DNA from: Candidatus Sumerlaeota bacterium
Lineage (GTDB): Bacteria > Sumerlaeota > T1SED10-198M
Direction: 5' to 3'
DNA length: 8,397 nucleotides
Assembly: GCA_003554345.1 (NCBI GenBank)
Contig: PWGE01000370.1
Location: 1-8,397 of the forward strand
The position numbers were made by a program, and so were the translations under genes. The notes under the pieces are model-generated. The model saw only the letters and a list, made by a program, of their open reading frames with translations, had not been told where the DNA came from and did no database searches. Shown here one piece after another: positions 6,001-8,397 of the stretch. Position 1 is the first letter of the stretch, and each line of letters begins with the position of its first letter.

Positions 6001-6028
6001 ATTATACGTTATAATATTCAAATCACAA
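6001..6028 (-). promoter_or_regulatory. Probable promoter of the rpmE-thyX-DUF1385-prfA unit
   Basis: On the minus strand TTGTGA (6028-6023, four of six matches to TTGACA) is followed after 16 bases by a perfect TATAAT (6006-6001). Transcription would start near 5994, leaving a leader of about 30 bases with the strong rpmE ribosome binding site. The -10 lies in a perfect palindrome, ATTATA-CGT-TATAAT (6001-6015), which could bind a regulator or supply a -10 box in the other direction. Confidence 0.65.
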
Positions 6029-6080
6029 TGGTTAGCACTTTGCGAAAAGGGAGAGCGGAAATAATCCATTCTTGAATATC
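6013..6080 (-). repeat. Interrupted inverted repeat in the rplQ-rpmE gap
   Basis: Minus-strand ATATTCAA...AATGG (within 6080-6066) is complementary to CCATT...TTGAATAT (within 6031-6013): eight plus five pairs separated by an asymmetric internal loop, with a hairpin loop of about 34 bases. The second arm overlaps the rpmE -35 box. There is no T-run, so this is not a standard terminator. No other terminator for the ribosomal operon was found in the 227-base gap. Confidence 0.25.
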
Positions 6081-6189
6081 TGCTATTTTAACATGTCTGA
6101 CTGTAAGAGTTGCCCTGATAAGAAAATAGTTCTATGAAACAAATCAAAGGATAAGAGGTGGTGAAGGCAGTCAGAAGCCAGTTATAAGA

Positions 6190-6540
6190 CTATACAAATT
6201 CTACTATGGCGAGCTCGGCATTGTCCCCTTTTCTGCGTGTGGTTCTGATTATTCGCACGTAACCGCCGTTTCGTTCCATATATTGAGGCACTATATCTTC
6301 ATAGAGTTTCTTAATCACGTCTTTTTGTGAGAGCTTTTTCATGACGCTGTCATAAGAGCTGTCAGGTCCTTTTTTGGCTACGCTCACAAGACGTTCAGTA
6401 TATCTCTTGAGTTCCTTGGCTTTGGGTACGGTGGTTTCAATGCGACCATTCATAACCAGAGCCCGGGTAAGATTTCTCATCAAGGCTTCACGATGACCCG
6501 AAGTTCTACTTAGTTTTCTATGATCTTTTTTATGACGCAT
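6190..6540 (-). CDS. rplQ: 50S ribosomal protein L17
   Basis: Large-subunit protein located near the exit tunnel. The 116-residue product is full length and shows the family N-terminus (MRHKKDHRKLSRTSGHR) followed by R-N-L-T-R-A-L at 22-28, with the C-terminal G-G-Y-V-R-I-I-R-T-x-R-R-K-G-D-N-A region at 92-107. The ATG has AAGGAG seven bases upstream and lies 36 bases after rpoA. It is the last gene of the S11-S4-alpha-L17 block. The stop is TAG, one of four TAG stops in the window, which indicates UAG is an ordinary stop codon in this organism. Confidence 0.98.
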   Translation of the reverse strand: MRHKKDHRKLSRTSGHREALMRNLTRALVMNGRIETTVPKAKELKRYTERLVSVAKKGPDSSYDSVMKKLSQKDVIKKLYEDIVPQYMERNGGYVRIIRTTRRKGDNAELAIVEFV

Positions 6541-6576
6541 TGATAGACTCCTTCAATATCTTTGATGCAGCTGCGA

Positions 6577-7638
6577 TTAGTATATTAAACGATAATTAGA
6601 ACGTTTTTTCAGCATTTTGAGCTGTTGACGTTCTTTTTCTCTAAGCTCTTCTTCCAGCTTATTGGGTTCCATGCCTAAAAAGAGATTATAATCAACGATG
6701 GCTTCTTTGATTTCTTCCAGGGACTTTTTTCCGAAGTTTTTAAAGGATAACAACTCTGCTTCTGTTTTTGATACCAGGTCTTTTATTGTGCGGATATTGG
6801 CTGTTTTCAGACAATTTTTTGCCCGAACAGATAAATCAAGTTCTTCGACGTTTCGTTGCAGATTATTCACTTTTTCCTTTAAATCACTCAAGTCGAGCGG
6901 CTCATAAACTTCTTCTTCTTCGCTGAATTCAAGAAAGATAGATACGTGATCTTTAATGATCTGTGCAGCATAAATAAGAGCTTCGTCTGGCGCTACCGTT
7001 CCGTTGGTTTCAACCTCAAGAGTGAGGCGGTCAAAATGGGTCTTCTGTCCGATCCGGGCAGGAGTTACTGAAAAAGTGGCATTTTTTACCGGAGAAAAGA
7101 TAGAGTCAACCAGGATGACCCCGATTTCATCTGTTTCCTTTTCTTCCATGGAAACATAACTTCTTCCCAGGACTACTTTGATTTCAACGTCAAGCTCACC
7201 TTTTTCATCCAGTGTGCAGATGTATTGCTCGGGGTTGCGAATTTCAAGAGTGGTGGAGTCATCAACTTCCAGATCATTACCGGTTATTTCGGCAGGACCT
7301 CTGGCATTTAAACGAACAATATGCTCTTCGTTATCATTTATTTTAAATGTTAATCCTTTCAGATTGAGTATAAATTCTTCTACGTCTTCATACATGCCGG
7401 GAACGGTTGAAAATTCGTGATAAACATTGTTTATTTTGATGTAGTCAATAGCAGCCCCTTTGATATAGGAGAGGAGCACCCTTCTGAAAGCATTACCGAG
7501 AGTGGTTCCAAAGCCCAGTTCGAAAGGTTCGATGTAGAATTTACCGTACGTAGCAGACAGTTCTTCGACGTAGAAACGCCGGGGCACAACCATTTGTTTG
7601 AAATTTTTTATGTCCAGATTTTTGATATTATAGTCCAT
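6577..7638 (-). CDS. rpoA: DNA-directed RNA polymerase alpha subunit
   Basis: Two alpha subunits form the platform on which beta and beta' assemble, and the C-terminal domains touch UP elements and activators. The 353-residue protein is longer than E. coli alpha (329). N-terminal dimerisation domain: E-P-F-E-L-G-F-G-T-T-L-G-N-A-F-R-R-V-L-L (37-56), to about residue 240. An acidic linker, E-E-E-E-V-Y-E-P-L (240-248), leads to the C-terminal domain (about 262-323) with S-V-R-A-K-N-C-L-K (270-278), where the arginine matches E. coli Arg265, and F-G-K-K-S-L-E-E-I-K (302-311). After L-G-M (321-323) there is a 30-residue charged tail ending N-Y-R-L-I-Y, not present in E. coli. The start has GAGGAGG about ten bases upstream and lies 34 bases after rpsD. 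Confidence 0.98.
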   Translation of the reverse strand: MDYNIKNLDIKNFKQMVVPRRFYVEELSATYGKFYIEPFELGFGTTLGNAFRRVLLSYIKGAAIDYIKINNVYHEFSTVPGMYEDVEEFILNLKGLTFKINDNEEHIVRLNARGPAEITGNDLEVDDSTTLEIRNPEQYICTLDEKGELDVEIKVVLGRSYVSMEEKETDEIGVILVDSIFSPVKNATFSVTPARIGQKTHFDRLTLEVETNGTVAPDEALIYAAQIIKDHVSIFLEFSEEEEVYEPLDLSDLKEKVNNLQRNVEELDLSVRAKNCLKTANIRTIKDLVSKTEAELLSFKNFGKKSLEEIKEAIVDYNLFLGMEPNKLEEELREKERQQLKMLKKRSNYRLIY

Positions 7639-7672
7639 TCAATGAACCCCTCCTCAGGTTATTTTAAGATGT

Positions 7673-8302
7673 TTATTTGGAGTAAAGCTCAACAATGAGA
7701 TGATCCTGGATTTCGTATTCAATGTCTTCCCGCTTGGGATAGGAAAGAACCTGAGCTTTTTGTTTTTTAAAGTCCATGCTCAGCCAGTAAGGAGCTGCCT
7801 GATTTTTTTCGGCGCTTTCCAGGCTTTCCATTACGAGTGGATTTTCTTGCATCTTTGGTGATAGGGATATTTCGTCATTGATTTTGACGAAATAAGAAGG
7901 AATATCATATTTCCTGCCATTGACACGGATTTGTCCATGGGCTACCATTTGCCTGGCAGCATCACGGGAAGATGCCAGACCCATTCTGTATACCACGTTA
8001 TCCAGTCTTCTTTCCAGTAATTGGAGCAGCATTTCACCGGTTACTCCGCGCATGGATGATGCCATGAAAAATGTGTTGCGAAATTGTTTTTCTAATAAAC
8101 CATATAATCTCTTTACTTTTTGCTTTTCTCTTAATTGCATGCCGTAATTTGTCAGTTTTTTGGGACGTAACCCGTGGTCTCCGGGAGGAAAACTCCGCCT
8201 TTCAAATGAACAACTGGCGGTCTTACATCTGTCTCCCTTGAGAAATAATTTTGTCATTTCTCTTCTACAAAGTTTGCATGCAGGTCCTGTATATCTTCCC
8301 AC
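7673..8302 (-). CDS. rpsD: 30S ribosomal protein S4, four-cysteine (C+) form
   Basis: Primary 16S rRNA-binding protein that nucleates the small-subunit body and affects decoding accuracy. The 209-residue protein starts GRYTGPACKLCRRE and has zinc ligands Cys9, Cys12, Cys26 and Cys31 (G-D-R-C-K-T-A-S-C), so it is the zinc-binding version. The RNA-binding S4 domain is at about 97-157 (L-E-R-R-L-D-N-V-V-Y-R at 96-106, then G-Q-I-R-V-N-G at 123-129). The start codon is GTG at 8302, eight bases after a strong GAGGAGG; no better ATG exists in frame. It sits between rpsK and rpoA, as in Clostridia and many other bacteria, whereas Bacillus subtilis keeps rpsD elsewhere. S4 represses its own operon in some bacteria; no operator can be identified here. 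Confidence 0.98.
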   Translation of the reverse strand: MGRYTGPACKLCRREMTKLFLKGDRCKTASCSFERRSFPPGDHGLRPKKLTNYGMQLREKQKVKRLYGLLEKQFRNTFFMASSMRGVTGEMLLQLLERRLDNVVYRMGLASSRDAARQMVAHGQIRVNGRKYDIPSYFVKINDEISLSPKMQENPLVMESLESAEKNQAAPYWLSMDFKKQKAQVLSYPKREDIEYEIQDHLIVELYSK

Positions 8303-8328
8303 GCTCTAATCCTCCTCGTTATCGGTTT

Positions 8329-8397
8329 TTATACTCGACGTTTTTTTCTGGGTCGGCAACCATTGTGAGGGATAGGTGTTACATCACGTATCCCTGT
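8329..8397 (-). CDS. rpsK: 30S ribosomal protein S11, C-terminal end (5' part outside window)
   Basis: The last 22 codons and TAA stop of the S11 gene run in from the right edge. The reading TGIRDVTPIPHNGCRPRKKRRV matches the invariant S11 C-terminus (D-V-T-P-I-P-H-N-G-C-R-P followed by a basic tail). S11 binds 16S rRNA in the platform of the small subunit. rpsD starts 26 bases downstream. The upstream part of the operon, presumably rpsM and others, lies beyond the window. Confidence 0.95.
   Translation of the reverse strand, partial: TGIRDVTPIPHNGCRPRKKRRV

Noticed and set aside
6001-6028. Zur-type operator controlling zinc-form L31
   Set aside because: The palindrome does not resemble the Zur box consensus I know, and it is the cysteine-free L31 paralogue, not this form, that is usually Zur-repressed.
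6095-6173. TCTGACTG/CAGTCAGA inverted repeat in the rplQ-rpmE gap as a terminator
   Set aside because: Eight perfect pairs but a loop of over 60 bases and no T-run; most likely chance.

Overview
This looks like a chromosomal, housekeeping stretch from a moderately AT-rich bacterium. The S11-S4-alpha-L17 gene order, the four-cysteine forms of S4 and L31, ThyX in the thyX-DUF1385-prfA cluster, and strong AGGAGG-type ribosome binding sites point to a clostridial-type Bacillota or a neighbouring deep-branching anaerobic lineage. This placement is inference; there is no 16S or other decisive marker. Eleven of the twelve genes lie on the minus strand, so the window is described from its right end to its left in the direction of transcription.

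Right third (6190-8397, minus): the end of the ribosomal protein operon, rpsK (3' end only), rpsD, rpoA and rplQ, with gaps of about 25-36 bases and good ribosome binding sites. Its promoter lies outside the window.

Middle (2993-6189, minus): a 227-base gap carries a promoter with a perfect -10 box, followed by rpmE, thyX, a DUF1385 membrane protein gene and prfA. These four are tightly packed: 13 bases, then overlaps of 23 and 14 bases. This joins ribosome assembly, dTMP synthesis and translation termination in one transcript. prmC, the RF1 methyltransferase gene often found after prfA, is not there.

Left-middle (1801-2992, minus): a 145-base leader and a sigma-70 family gene that is not the housekeeping sigma factor. 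The leader contains a C-rich segment complementary to the ribosome binding site of the sigma gene. Downstream, a 279-base gap without a conventional gene contains unusual coding-like sequence. The sigma frame stays open for 64 codons past its UAG and encodes a clear membrane segment. A second protein-like segment follows in the +1 frame. A short inverted repeat starts immediately after the UAG. This is the least explained part of the window and my main candidate for something new, or for a decayed gene.

Left (347-1866, minus): a promoter, smpB (trans-translation) and galE (UDP-glucose 4-epimerase), the last two sharing an ATGA stop/start overlap. The far left (1-267, plus) is the C-terminal end of a class III aminotransferase, probably lysine 6-transaminase-like, convergent with galE.

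No tRNA, rRNA, tmRNA, CRISPR array, insertion sequence or phage gene was seen.
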